Shown here piece after piece: positions 11,030 through 21,298 of a DNA stretch of 64,000 bases; the stretch's first letter is position 1; each line of letters starts with the position of its first letter. A program made the translations under genes and the position numbers. The stretch is from Catonia carolina (lineage: Eukaryota > Arthropoda > Insecta > Hemiptera > Achilidae): positions 59,005,722-59,069,721 of the forward strand of contig JAQMRL010000005.1 in the NCBI GenBank assembly GCA_035578175.1, written 5' to 3'. Under the pieces are notes generated by a model. The model saw only the letters and a program-made list of their open reading frames with translations, had not been told where the DNA came from and ran no database searches.

Positions 11030-11235
11030 TCCTCAATTTCCCTACCTCAATATCCTAATTTCCTTTCCTCTTCATTTCTTATTTTACTTCTCTTCGCTTC
11101 CTCTTCCTCCTCTTCCCCTTCTTCGTAGGCCTACTGTTCTTATTCTTCTCCTCCGTCTTCTTCCTCTTCTTCAACCCTCCTTTTCCTTCTTCTTTCTCTT
11201 CCCTCCTCTTTCTTCCTCTTCTTTACCTTCTTCTA
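11030..11235. repeat. polypyrimidine (CT-rich) tract
   Basis: About 200 bp, almost wholly C and T on the plus strand. The long frame here, rich in Pro, Leu, Ser and Phe, is a composition artefact. The tract is interrupted by a SINE and resumes at about 11400-11500. Confidence 0.85.
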
Positions 11236-11398
11236 ACGAGTCCGTAGTGTAATGGTTTGTGCAAATGGCTTTTAAGCCAAGGATCACGGGTTAGATTCCC
11301 GATCAAATCTGGCTCTTTTGTATCATTCAGTTTCCTAATTACAGTTCTCATCGTCCGCATTACTTAGTAATTGCAAACAGTCGGTCGTAAAACAATAT
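11236..11398 (+). mobile_element. SINE-T1 (tRNA-headed SINE)
   Basis: tRNA-like head with 'CGTAGTGTAATGGTTTGTGC' (A-box region) and 'CACGGGTTAGATTCCCG' (B-box region), and an anticodon-like loop with TTT. The body 'CATCGTCCGCATTACTTAG' and 'TAATTGCAAACAGTCGG' is shared with the copies at 13.7, 33.3 and 56.3 kb. It is inserted into a polypyrimidine tract. Confidence 0.78.
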
Positions 11399-11680
11399 AA
11401 GTTTCTTATCCGTCTTTTCCTTCTTATTTCTTTTCTTCTTCTACTTTTCCTTCTTCCACCTTTTCTTTCTCCTCCTTCACCGCTCATTCCTTCACCTCTC
11501 CTGTAACTGAGAAAATAGTAGAAGTAGAACAATTTAAAGAAGAAACTGGGGAAAGTGTGTGCAAAGAGGAAAGACTGATGAGGGATAGAGGTGTGGGACA
11601 AAAGAAGGATGACAATTTGGTAGCGGTGGGTGGATTAGAGGGGGTGAAGGGGAGAGAGAGGAAAAGAGAGAGTTAAAAAA
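11399..11680. repeat. polypyrimidine then polypurine tract
   Basis: Plus strand is CT-rich to about 11500 and then switches to purine-rich (GA-rich runs to about 11680). The frames across it, rich in Arg and Lys on the minus strand, reflect composition and are not genes. Confidence 0.8.
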
Positions 11681-11974
11681 TTGCTAAGTTATTTTTACTG
11701 AAATTAGTTTTTCATCTAATCTGTATACTATTGGGAATTATCTAATTTGATCTCTCTCTCTTATAGGATTTTTACCTTGAAGTACAGGTGAATTTGAACA
11801 AGGACCATCAGTTGACTTTGTTCATATTTGTAAATATCATCTGGTCGCCATACCAAAATGCTTACTGAACCTGTGTTACTTAACCGTTAATAACAACTTT
11901 CTACCAACTGGCTAATTGGGCTGGTAATAATGCCGGTAACTGAGTTTAAGAAAAATAATAATTTTATTTACTCC
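11681..11974. other. unassigned DNA
   Basis: No supported gene or element. Confidence 0.4.
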
Positions 11975-12190
11975 CTAATGTGTGTACGTTGCAATCTGTT
12001 CAATTTAAAAACAGTAAGTAACCACATGACCTAATGAGATGAGAATGATATACTCGAATTTATTCGAAGTAAATTTAGTGTAGTTTTATACAGACTCAGA
12101 GAATGTGGTTAATTGAATACCAACCATCAAAGTACACCGATGACCACCGTCAAGAATTCAAATCTATATAAATGAGTTGCTTAACTAGGA
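11975..12190 (-). mobile_element. SINE-T2 tail, minus strand
   Basis: The body and tail of SINE-T2 read on the minus strand ('GTGTACGTTGCAATCTGTTC' through 'CTAGGATTTAA'), without its tRNA head. The full minus-strand copy at 59.4-59.7 kb has the same order of blocks. It directly abuts a plus-strand copy. Confidence 0.75.
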
Positions 12191-12192
12191 TT

Positions 12193-12480
12193 TAACCCAC
12201 CGGGTTGGTGTAGTGGTAAAGTAGTCACCGTGAGTCAACTGTTTAACAACTGATTTTCGGAGACGAAGGTTCCTGGTTCAAATCCTAGTAAAGGTTGTTA
12301 TATTTATACGGATTTGAATACTGGATAGTCGTTACCCGTGTGCTTTGATAGTTGCGGTTCAATTATTAATCGTACTTTCTCAGGAATGGTCGACCTGAGT
12401 CTGTACAAGACTCAGGTTATTGTTATTGTTATTAAATTGATCAGATTGTAACTAAAATACAAAATACATTAACATTAACA
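12193..12480 (+). mobile_element. SINE-T2 (tRNA-headed SINE), plus strand
   Basis: Head 'CCACCGGGTTGGTGTAGTGG' (A-box region) and 'TTCCTGGTTCAAATCCTAG' (B-box region), then body 'ACGGATTTGAATACTGGAT' and the block 'CTGAGTCTGTACAAGACTC', with a (GTTATT)n-like tail near 12415-12435. It joins the truncated minus copy to its left head-outward, forming an inverted dimer. Confidence 0.78.
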
Positions 12481-12544
12481 TATTTAGTAATTCCCGCATA
12501 GGACGAGCCTGTGCGAACATAACTGTAAAGAACTGTTCACACAT

Positions 12545-12620
12545 TTGGAATTTAAAAAAAACCTCTGATTTGAACCACGGGACCTTAGTCTCCAAATGTC
12601 AGCTGTTAAACAGCTTTTAA
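12545..12620 (-). mobile_element. SINE-T2 head fragment
   Basis: Minus-strand fragment with 'TTTGAACCACGGGACCTTAG' and 'GTCAGCTGTTAAACAGC', matching the head region of the 59.4-kb copy. No body. Confidence 0.6.
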
Positions 12621-13671
12621 TAATTAATTAAAATTAATTATTAAAAATTTACTAATTTTTACTATTTAAATTTTGTAATAAAAAAATATAATTAAAAAAT
12701 TTAAATATTAAAAATTAATAACCTTACACCGTGGAAGAAAGAGAGCGGGGTTTCTTTTGTTGTGATGTCGAGTAAAATTCTGTTTCGCACTTGTTCTGGA
12801 TGTACTGCATTGGATTACTACACATTGTAAGAAATACAGTCGTTTTAATGATCCAATAAAGCGTCAATTACAATGCTGACATTGCCATCTGTTGCTTGTT
12901 ATGCTTTTTAAATTGCTTATAACATATCAGTTTGCATTTAAATGTCACTTAAGTGACATCCAACTGCATTTTTAAAAACAATCAAGTGATTTTATATTAC
13001 ATTATAGATCATAGAAGACAGAGTGTTTACAGTAAAATGTACTTGTCATAGGGAGAGTGGAATTTTATATTTATTTATTTACTTTCTAATTGTTTTTCGT
13101 AGTTTTCACTCCAATAGGAGTTGTTAGGTCGTTCCATTCATTAGGTCTTCAAGCTATAGAGTTAGCTTGATGCTACTTTCGAACCCAAATTCGTTTCATA
13201 TTTTTTGATCTAGCAGCTCTCATTTGTCTGTTGTGATAATTTTGAGTTGTTTCTTTTTTCAAAGGAGTTGGGTTAGTTTGTTCTGTTGATGGGAATTTTT
13301 AAAATTTATCCATAATTTTCCGTTGTCCGTCCGTCACATCCAGATGTCAGAAACAAGAGACAGCAACAAACGGTTTTCGGATTCGCAATTTACACAAAAA
13401 AATTAGTGGGCTTGATTTGTGTTTTTAGCCTTTTTCTTTTTTACAAAAACTAAGTAGTATTTTCTTTAAAAAAAAAATTGCCACCAGCTATGAGACTCGT
13501 CATCTCATTAAAGGGGTTTTCTTTTAAGACCTTTTTCTTTTAGTTTTTTAATGTAAGTCCTTTATGTCTAACTTTATTTCCTGGAGCCATTTATTTTGGG
13601 TCTTGTTCTTATGTTCGTAGCTTAGGAGTTGTTCAGTGAGTCTTGCGTTAGGCTGGCTATACATCAAGCGG
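12621..13671. other. unassigned DNA
   Basis: AT-rich, with a self-complementary AT stretch near 12614-12645. No gene or element boundary seen. Confidence 0.4.
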
Positions 13672-13838
13672 TTTACCGGGGAATTTTTTGTTTCACATCG
13701 AAATTTTTTGCAATAACTGCTAATACAAACGATGAAAAGGGTGATTGATGAAAATGTGACGAAAAAATGCCAGATTGACCGGGAATCGAACTCAGGAACC
13801 CAGTTGCCCTCACCACTACACCACTGACTAGGCCGTGA
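13672..13838 (-). mobile_element. SINE-T1, minus strand
   Basis: Minus strand reads 'CAGTGGTGTAGTGGTGAGGG' (A-box region), then 'GAGTTCGATTCCCGGTCAA' (B-box region), then a body with 'GTATTAGCAGTTATTGCAA' as in the other T1 copies. The long minus-strand ORF crossing it is not a gene. Confidence 0.75.
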
Positions 13839-14174
13839 TACCGGAGAGGTTTACCTCTGCAGGTAAACCGAAGCGTGAGTACCAATAATTTTCTGTGAAC
13901 CTTCACGGATACCTGCAGTAAGAATCGGAAATTACTTCTTTTTACTCGCGCTGTTGTGCATACCGGAGTGTATATGTGGCTCACCCGAAGATCTGCTTAG
14001 GTTTTATTACGTCTTCGAACTAATCTAGAACAGTTCCATTTTTGTATAGATCGGCCATTCCATGGGTGAGACCATATGGTTTACAGTAACGTAGCTCGAC
14101 TCTGTTCCATCAACTTCTCTATTTTCATCATTAGTTTTTATTATTTCAAAAATATTTTCTATATTGTTTATCGT

Positions 14175-14566
14175 CTGCCCATAACAGACAGGTGGAGTGT
14201 CAAATTATTTACACTCAATCTGTTTGTTGCAGGGCTAAAATAAATAGTTCTGTTTCTTATCACATGGTCAGCCAATTGAATGACTGAATCATTTAAGAGC
14301 AGAAGAGGTAGAGGTGTAAAAGACACTAATCAGAGTTATCTCCTCTGAAAGTAATGAATTTCATTATATAGCCAGACCCTGTGGTGAATGAAGTGAAGGT
14401 GTCATTTGCAGAGTGGAGAATATGTGCTTTTCAGAGGGCCCGGCATGCTGATAAGCGTACTTTTCCACTCAGTGAGGAAGGCAATGGTAAACCACCTCAC
14501 TCCTCGTTTTACTTAGTAAAACCTCTACAGGTTCAAACCAGCTTTTCGGCTGATGACCTAAACAAC
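14175..14566 (+). mobile_element. SINE-A, full length, 12-bp TSD
   Basis: Reference-quality copy. It starts CTGCCCATAACAGACAGGTG and ends GCTGATGACCTAAACAAC. It is flanked by ATTGTTTATCGT at 14163-14174 and 14567-14578, a perfect 12-bp duplication that fixes the element at 392 bp. There is no poly(A). Read on the opposite strand, GGTTTGAACCT near the other end resembles a pol III B box (in this copy one base differs), so the transcribed strand may be the reverse of the one used here. Confidence 0.92.
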
Positions 14567-14587
14567 ATTGTTTATCGTGTGTTTTGA
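14381..14587 (+). other. recurring ORF of SINE-A (function unknown)
   Basis: A 68-codon open frame in the body of SINE-A, containing NEVKVSFAEWRICAFQRA, then DKRTFPLSEEGNGKPPHSS and QTSFSADDLNN. The same peptide is open in the copies at 15088-15318 and 23386-23673 (minus strand). The predicted peptide has no domain that I recognise. It could be chance openness of a young SINE or a remnant of the coding part of a parent element. It runs past the element end into flanking DNA, which argues against a real gene at this locus. Confidence 0.35.
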
Positions 14588-15094
14588 ATTAACTAGGTGT
14601 TCGGTAAGATTAGAAAAATTAATATTTCCCTTTTTGTAATTATTTTTCTCATTTAGTAAATGTACTTACTAATTCTTAGTTTTTTAAAAATTTTATTTAC
14701 AAAAAATAAAATAAATAACAAAACATTGAATGTTATAGATTGTAGTCAGTGTGTAAAAGACAATTGATGTTATTATTTTGAGGCACCGGTTGTTATTTCA
14801 GTACACAAGTTCAATGAAGTAATATACATTGAGTATTTAGTATTGCATAGTTTGGGGAATAAGTATTGAAGTAATGTGTAGTATGTATACAAGCAGAAAG
14901 GTTAAATGACAAATAAATTAGAAGAATGGTATTGCAATAACACGAATAAGAATTAGTAATATAAATAAGAAGTCAACTTTACAACTGGTTCTTTTTAAAA
15001 CACTGTTGAAATTCTAAACCAAATACTCAACGTTATTAATAAACCTACTACTTACGAGTATATTGCACGTTTAAATGCCGTATTGCGTCAATAT
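14579..15094. other. unassigned spacer between inverted SINE-A copies
   Basis: About 520 bp of AT-rich DNA with no gene. The independent TSDs on each side show that the two SINE-A copies inserted separately and are not arms of one element. Confidence 0.6.
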
Positions 15095-15105
15095 GACGTC
15101 ACTAT

Positions 15106-15497
15106 GTTGTTTAGGTCATCAGCCGAAAAGCTGGTTTGAACCTGTAGAGGTTTTGCTAAGTAAAACGAGGAGTGAGGTGGTTTACCATTGCCTTCCTCAC
15201 TGAGTGGAAAAGTACACTTATCAGCATGCCGGGCCCTCTGAAAAGCACATATTTTCCACTCTGCAAATGACACCTTCACTTCATTCACCACAGGGTCTGG
15301 CTGTATAATGAAATCCATTACTTTCAGACGAGATAACTCTGATTAGTGTCTTTTACACCTCTACCTCTTCTGTTCTTAAATGATTCAGTCATTTAATTGG
15401 CTGACCATGTGATAAGAAACAGAACTATTTATTTTAGCCCTGCAACTAACTGATTGAGTGTAAATAATTTGACACTCCACCTGTCTGTTATGGGCAA
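15106..15497 (-). mobile_element. SINE-A, full length, 11-bp TSD
   Basis: Minus-strand full copy, TTGTTTAGGTCATCAGCCG to CTGTTATGGGCAA. It is flanked by GACGTCACTAT at 15095-15105 and 15498-15508. Very similar to the 14.2-kb copy, with which it forms an inverted pair. The recurring ORF is open here for 76 codons (15088-15318, minus). Confidence 0.92.
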
Positions 15498-15508
15498 GAC
15501 GTCACTAT

Positions 15509-15917
15509 ATTAGGCCCTATACTAATTTTTATTTTAACCTGTAAAAATGTAAGCAGTATTTTATGTTCGGTTGCTAACGTATCGTATCGGTGTCATTCTT
15601 TGATTTTGGGTACGGTTTTGTATTTAAATTTCCGTATGTGATATTAAATGTTATTTAACAGACGGTGAGGAATTTTACTTTCAGGAGAAGAGGTTCCCAG
15701 TATAGTTTTCCTGTTAGGGCTGTAGCTGTATCTGCTAGTCAGATCAAGAGACACGTGCTCTATTTCTGCTTTAGAAGTTGTCGTACCATTAGGTAATTCC
15801 TTATAGCTATTTCACAGGGTAGTTGATTGGAATGGTAATCTAGTCAATCGAGTAATTCACTGTAAAAGAAGGCAGTCAGTTATTTTACTGTCAGAAGTTT
15901 TAAATCGTCATGGAGGG
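15509..15917. other. unassigned DNA
   Basis: No supported gene or element. Confidence 0.4.
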
Positions 15918-16215
15918 TTTTATTGCTTACATAAAAAGAAGCCATGCGTATGTAGTAGAAAAGATCGTTACAGGAATACCGAGATAAGTAAAGAACTCAA
16001 CATCTTCTCCATAACCGACAAGGTATCTCAGAACAGAATGCAGTGGTTAGAGCATGTGAACAAAATGAGGAAGAATAGGATACCTAAGCAGACACCGAGC
16101 TATACGCCGGAGGGCAGGAGAGAACGAGGATGCCCGAGAAAGAGATGAGCAGATTTGAGAGGTTCGGAACAAGCAGAGATGCCTAATCCTTGAAATGTAG
16201 AAGAAGAAGACATAA
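15918..16215 (+). pseudogene. non-LTR retrotransposon ORF2 C-terminus with GAA tail
   Basis: C-terminal end of a LINE ORF2 read on the plus strand: 'DRYRNTEISKELNIFSI', 'KVSQNRMQWLEHV' and 'GRRERGCPRKR' followed by a stop. The same blocks occur in the better preserved minus-strand copy at 60979-61521, so both come from one family. The fragment ends in GTAGAAGAAGAAGA rather than poly(A). It is heavily 5'-truncated and contains no reverse-transcriptase core. Confidence 0.78.
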
Positions 16216-16596
16216 AAAAGTGCCAGAAGCAAGGTTTAAGATTTTGACTGAAAGGCCTGAATTGACTTTAAATTAGTCTCTGCTACTGCTCCAATGAGCT
16301 GGACACTATAAGTCAAGCAAAAGGTTTTTGTGAATTAAAATTTTGGAACGAAGATTTAGTTTTGATCGAGGGTTAATTAATCAGAAGAATAGCTTCTAGC
16401 TGCCGTTTAGTTCTAAAGATGACGCTTCCAAGTTAGTCGTATATCAAAGCACAAGCCAAAATATCACATTACTCTTGCCTGCGTGATGTGGAAGTTATAC
16501 AATAAAACTGGAAGGCCAAGGTTTCAATTCTGTATGTATTGCAGTGCATTTTTCTGGTGATAGATACGTTACATATCAAGTGCCCGTTCCAGCAAC
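16216..16596. other. unassigned DNA
   Basis: No supported gene or element. Confidence 0.4.
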
Positions 16597-16792
16597 TGTC
16601 TGTCTATAACTTGATGGCCTCTCGCAGAGAGAAGCAAAATCGGCCCGCTACTAGCCTTCTCAATAACACTTCATTATGTACTAATTCCATTGTACTAGTT
16701 AGTAGCAGTACATAATGAAATGTTATTGAGAAGGCTAGTAGCGGGCCGATTCTGCTCCTTCCTGCGGAAGGCCATCAAGTTATAGACAGACA
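16597..16792. mobile_element. FB-1 foldback, short 196-bp palindrome
   Basis: Almost the whole unit is one near-perfect palindrome. The left end TGTCTGTCTATAACTTGATG is the complement of the right end CATCAAGTTATAGACAGACA, and pairing continues inward through 'GCTACTAGCCTTCTCAATAA' to a loop of a few tens of bases near 16680-16705. A larger relative with the same ends sits at 41053-42641. No coding capacity. Confidence 0.85.
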
Positions 16793-16984
16793 ATATCTCT
16801 TGGTGTTGGTGTTCACCTAGCCATTCCATCTTCTTCTATCCGTCCACTATTTCTCCTCCTCTATTCGTTTCCAGTTGTATCTGATATCTGCTGGTAGATA
16901 ACATTTATTTAATTGGTCCAGTTTTCCGATTTCACCATTTTCCGATGTCAGTTTACATGTGCGTGAATTTATTTATTATTTTTT
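16793..16984. other. unassigned DNA
   Basis: Short spacer with no supported feature. Confidence 0.4.
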
Positions 16985-17152
16985 ATTTATTTAAAGTCGC
17001 ATAAACTGCTTCGTTACTACCGACTACGGTGCATTATGTGTCTAACTGTGGGATTTGACTTGTGCAAATTTCCAGACCCTGCCCAGGAATCGAACCCGGG
17101 ACTCCCGCATGGTAGGCTAACGCGCTAACCACTACACTACGGTGGCGGCCGA
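16985..17152 (-). mobile_element. SINE-T3 (tRNA-derived SINE), minus strand
   Basis: Minus strand reads CGTAGTGTAGTGGTTAGCGC (A-box region), then CCCGGGTTCGATTCCTGGGC (B-box region), then 'GGGTCTGGAAATTTGCACAA'. This is the best-kept T3 head in the window and the clearest pol III-type promoter. The body extends to about 16985. Confidence 0.8.
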
Positions 17153-17751
17153 ATTTATTTTGTTTTATGTATGACTGTTTTAAAATTTTTAAACTTCATG
17201 GTTTATACTATACTTGTTATTAACGGTTATAAATTTGCAAAGCATAGTATGGTGATCCAGTTATTCAATATTGTACAGTTTTGAGAAACAAGGAAAGTAA
17301 AAATTGATTAAAAATGATCACATTTCTTTAGTATCACCCTGTGTTAATACTATTAAAAACGAAATAACTTGACATAAATTTATGAATAGGTATAAAAAAA
17401 TTGAACGTTTATAGGGGCGATCGTTGGTTATTTAAATTAAATGGTAATAAAATTCCGATAAATTTTATTTATGATTAAATTGTAAATAAAATGTAAATAT
17501 TTTGTAATATGTGCGGAGAATACTGGCTAATTTAGTAATAAGTAAGCAATGTTGAAATGCGTCTGTCACTAATCCGTCGCAGTAAGTGGAGGTGGGACCT
17601 AGTTAGTTAGTTAGCTTCCTTACAAGTTTAATAACCTTATTTAACATTTAAAATTATTTTATTACTGTTTTGTTTTTCATTACTATTCCGTTACAAATCT
17701 ATTTTAAAAATGTTGGAAAAGTAACGTCTTTTTATACATTAAGCATTTGTA
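17153..17751. other. unassigned DNA
   Basis: AT-rich; no supported gene or element. Confidence 0.4.
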
Positions 17752-17810
17752 TTGTTCAGGCCATCAGCCAAAAGGCTGGTTTGAACTTGTAGAGGTTTTA
17801 CTAAGTAAAA
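17752..17810 (-). mobile_element. SINE-A tail fragment
   Basis: Only the last ~60 bp of SINE-A (CAGGCCATCAGCCAAAAGGC to ACTAAGTAAAACCTC), minus strand. Confidence 0.75.
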
Positions 17811-17879
17811 CCTCAAATAATAAAAAAAAATAGTAAAACCTCAAAAATACCTAAGTAATAAAGCATTTATTTGAAAAGA

Positions 17880-18060
17880 AATGTAAAACTTTAAAATGAG
17901 ACACTCACATGATAATCTCTAACAATAATGAGAAATATTACCTAATATATTTAATCATGAGTAAACAATATCAAATTAAAAACATAACCTAATTTTAATT
18001 CTAAGTGAATGGCGGTATGAAAATCAATCCTTGTCTCAAATCACACACTACACACCGATT
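17880..18060 (-). repeat. REP-B fragment (first part)
   Basis: Minus-strand REP-B terminal part: 'GAGACACTCACATGATAATC', 'TTTAATCATGAGTAAACAAT' and 'GAAAATCAATCCTTGTCTC'. The repeat breaks off here and continues at about 18530. Confidence 0.55.
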
Positions 18061-18529
18061 TAAATATATTTCATTTGCGACATCACAAATAGTTATTTTT
18101 AAAATTCTATTTGAAACTACAAATTCATAAAAATCCGCTTATAAGTGACATGGCAAATCCACCAGGATTCATTAGAAGACTAAAAAGAAGATGAAGCAGT
18201 GATCTTTAAAATTCTTTCTGAATATTTACGTCTACCTAGTCGATTATGCCTACCTAGTCGAAAAAATGTGAAATATTAGATGTAATTTTTGTTTTTTGTT
18301 TGATATGCTTTATTACTACTGGTAATAACTTTTCTTTGACAATATATGAATTTTTTATTGTTTTTGTTTTTATACTTTAGTATATTTTTTCGTTCATTGT
18401 GATTCTAAATTTAAAATTTCTGAATATTGCATTTTATATTCGTACTTTGTACCTGTTCTTGTTGATTGTAATGTAATATCAATTTTCTCTCATCTTTTGA
18501 TCGTTCTCTATGGAACAGTTAAAGATTCA
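18061..18529. other. DNA splitting a REP-B copy, unassigned
   Basis: About 470 bp that is absent from other REP-B copies at this point. It is probably an insertion. It contains a short duplicated motif (CTACCTAGTCGA twice near 18231-18260). No clear termini. Confidence 0.4.
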
Positions 18530-18835
18530 AAATGAAAGATAAATTAAAAATATTTTGTTCGACTTAAAAATATGAAAAATCACTAATAGATGCTAAACTG
18601 AGCTCTATAGAAAATACTTGAAATAAAAGTTATAGGTGTTTTAATTGTCTACAACTTTAATTATATACACTACGATTTAGCTCTATAATAATTTATATGG
18701 CCGCAATGCTAAAAAAATTCTATTTTCTAGGAGAAAGTTTTAAAAAAGCATTTTAAAAATCTTTAAAAAAGTTTTAAAGCTCTACCATTAGGTATGACTT
18801 TTGGTAACCCATTTTATTTTTAGTGCTTGTTTAGC
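18530..18835 (-). repeat. REP-B fragment (continuation)
   Basis: Resumes the minus-strand REP-B with 'TTCGACTTAAAAATATGAAA', 'GAAATAAAAGTTATAGGTG' and 'TTTTAATTGTCTACAACTTT'. It ends where a LINE fragment begins. Confidence 0.6.
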
Positions 18836-18839
18836 CACA

Positions 18840-19270
18840 ATGGAACAATTTAGTCAATTTGGAAGCTTTCAGTCTCCTTTCGGCGTGATATTCTCTCATG
18901 TTCTGAGCAAGATTCTGTATGGTTGCTTCTGAAAATTTCCTTTTCTCATATTCTCTTTTCTGTGTCGTAAGCCGATGGTTGTGGTCCTTGATGACCTGTT
19001 TGTATTTGGGTGATTTTTCCGTTAGATCTTCGTGAGTTAGTCCAAGTTCTTCTAAATCCCTTTTTATTTCTTTGTGTTACATGTATGTGTTACCAGCGTC
19101 CGTTTTTCGTCTCATTGCATGGTCAATTATTCTGTGTAAAATTCTGGTGTTTGGTGTTCTTAGTATATGTCCAAAGTACGACAGTCGTTTCTTGCGCATG
19201 GCCACTATTACTGGTTCTATGTCTTTGTAGACTTGATCGTTAGGTAAAAGTCTGTAGTGATTGTCTACCT
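18840..19270 (-). pseudogene. non-LTR retrotransposon ORF2 C-terminus
   Basis: Minus-strand translation gives a LINE ORF2 tail: 'VYKDIEPVIVAMRKKRLSYF', 'GHILRTPNTRILHRIID', a stop, then 'EIKRDLEELGLTHEDL' and a basic C-terminus ('AERRLKASKL'). The order matches the relic at 53.0-53.8 kb ('MRKKRISFFSHIIRTP', 'EIKKDMEELDITFEDL'), so the two are from related families. No reverse-transcriptase core remains, and one in-frame stop interrupts it near 19078. Confidence 0.75.
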
Positions 19271-21014
19271 TGTGCTTCTACAAAATTGGACCTAAAATTT
19301 AACCCTATGGAACGATAATTTGAGGTGAATTATACGTTATTTTTTTTAAATATTCTTGTACATGAAGAAAGCGTAAATTTCTTGTGTAATCCTCTGATCC
19401 TTGTATGTACTCCTTTCTTGGCTGAAGGTAGAGTTTAGTAGTAAAGCTCGTTTGAAATGCAATTGTATAGAATTTTTTGCATAACCACAATTTCTACCTT
19501 ACTACAGTTTATCTACTGGGTATCTAAACTACACCTAACGAGTAATCAATCAGATACTGTTATCAACAATTTGCACGTTCTATCTCTGATTGTATAATAA
19601 CATAATTAACTATATTTATCTAGTAGTTTTCAACCAAATCGATTATGTTCAGAGATAATACATGACTGAATGAAACAACTATTTGCTCACGTGAATACAT
19701 CCTTAGGGAAAGATTATGATAACTTTATTAATTTATACAGGGTACTACAAAAATATTACGTTAATTCCAGCTTCTTCCACGATCTGGTTATTTCTAAATA
19801 ATAAAAAATCCTTTTAAATTTATAACAAATATTTTTTATAAATTAATTGCTTAAATTATCAACTGTTACAATTGAATCGGTCATTTCAGAAAACTCATAA
19901 GTCAAAAAACTAGCTTTTGGAAAAATTAAAAAACTTGTAATTTATTATGTTTCATTAAAAAAAATATTACAAAAATATAAATTGTTCAGAGGGCTGTACC
20001 ATTTAAGATAAAATATACTTTTGTCTTTTTAACGACAAACCATTTGTTTAAAAAAAATTAAAAATTTAGACTTAAGGTGTTTCTGAAATAAATTGGAGTA
20101 AAATGTTAACTTACGTTGTTTTCTGTAAAATACGTTGTTACACCAGAAGGAAATATTGTGCTGTACAATACTATTCATTTATTTATTTCAATAGTTTACA
20201 TTATGACTTAAAATAGCTTTCTACAATAATAAAAATTGAAATTCTAACCTTTAAAAAAGAAAAATGTTAATTTCAGGGCTATTCAAGTTCTTCATCGTTG
20301 TCATAAACAGTAGTTATACACCTTAAAAAGATTTTTGCATAGAATCTTTGTATGGCCTCTTCCACTAGAAAGTACAGCTTAAGCTTCGAAAGAAAATCCA
20401 CTTTCATTTTATAATTAGAAGGAAATATTTTATATTCTTTAGGACAAAATTTCTTCTTTCTTCCTTTTCTTAGTGATATATTACTTAAGGAAAGCCAGAC
20501 TTTTGTGATTTTTGTAGGGATAATGTGTTTACATTCAAGTTAGTCCTAAAACGGACTTAAGAGAAAATGTAACATTTTGAATTATGGGCTTTCTGAAATA
20601 ACTCATTCAATTTTATAAAAAGAAATTTCACTACAAACTAGTTAAACTGCTATAATAAACGTTTTATAATAATTATAAACTAATTAACTTATTGACTGAC
20701 TTAATATGACAATGTTTTAAAACTTATCCAGCATTTAAATAAAGACTTAACTAAAATTATATATGGCAATTTACAATAAAATAATTAATAATTAACAATG
20801 TGGCCCACGGAGCGGAATAAATCACTGAAATAATTTATACAAAACATCATTACCGAGACAAAACACCACTGTCAAAAACCATATTGTCTATTGAGATGAT
20901 GAGTCTCAATGTTCTTCAGGATTTTGTATTCCTCACCTGTCATCACATGACCGACGTATTCCAGTTTTTGAAATTCACAGTAAGCTACCATAAATCCAGA
21001 TTTTTATTTTTGTC
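19271..21014. other. unassigned AT-rich DNA
   Basis: About 1.7 kb with no gene, tRNA or element end that I can support. Short frames lack any protein-like pattern. Confidence 0.45.
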
Positions 21015-21298
21015 TTGCCATATATGGAATATAGGAAAAGAAAGTATGAATGTTCTCATATTGATTTTTATAAACCGAGTTTCCACCGGGAATACACTTT
21101 CTCAGGTTCCCTTAAACCAAAAAACATGTTTATACCGATTGGTTTTTGTGTAAGAAAAAAATATCTCAAGAACGAAACATTGTACGAAGATGAAACTTAG
21201 AACTTAGCCTACATTAAGTATTACGAGAGTACTTGAGACAAATATTTTATCAAAATCGGTCAACCGTAAGTAAGTTTATTCGTGCAATTTTTACTACC
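21015..21298 (+). repeat. REP-B, left part (interrupted)
   Basis: Plus-strand REP-B: 'AACCGAGTTTCCACCGGGAA', 'AATATCTCAAGAACGAAACA' and 'AATCGGTCAACCGTAAG'. It is interrupted at TTACTAC (21292-21298) by a Jockey-like LINE and continues at 21947. Confidence 0.72.

Noticed and set aside
11025..11252. 75-codon open frame rich in Pro, Leu and Ser
   Set aside because: It is the translation of a polypyrimidine tract; no protein-like pattern.
14175..15497. A single large transposon with 390-bp inverted ends
   Set aside because: Each SINE-A copy has its own distinct target duplication, so they are two independent insertions.
17070..17150. Possible functional tRNA gene on the minus strand
   Set aside because: A and B boxes are good, but the acceptor stem does not pair and the same head is attached to a SINE body, also seen at 6.8 kb.
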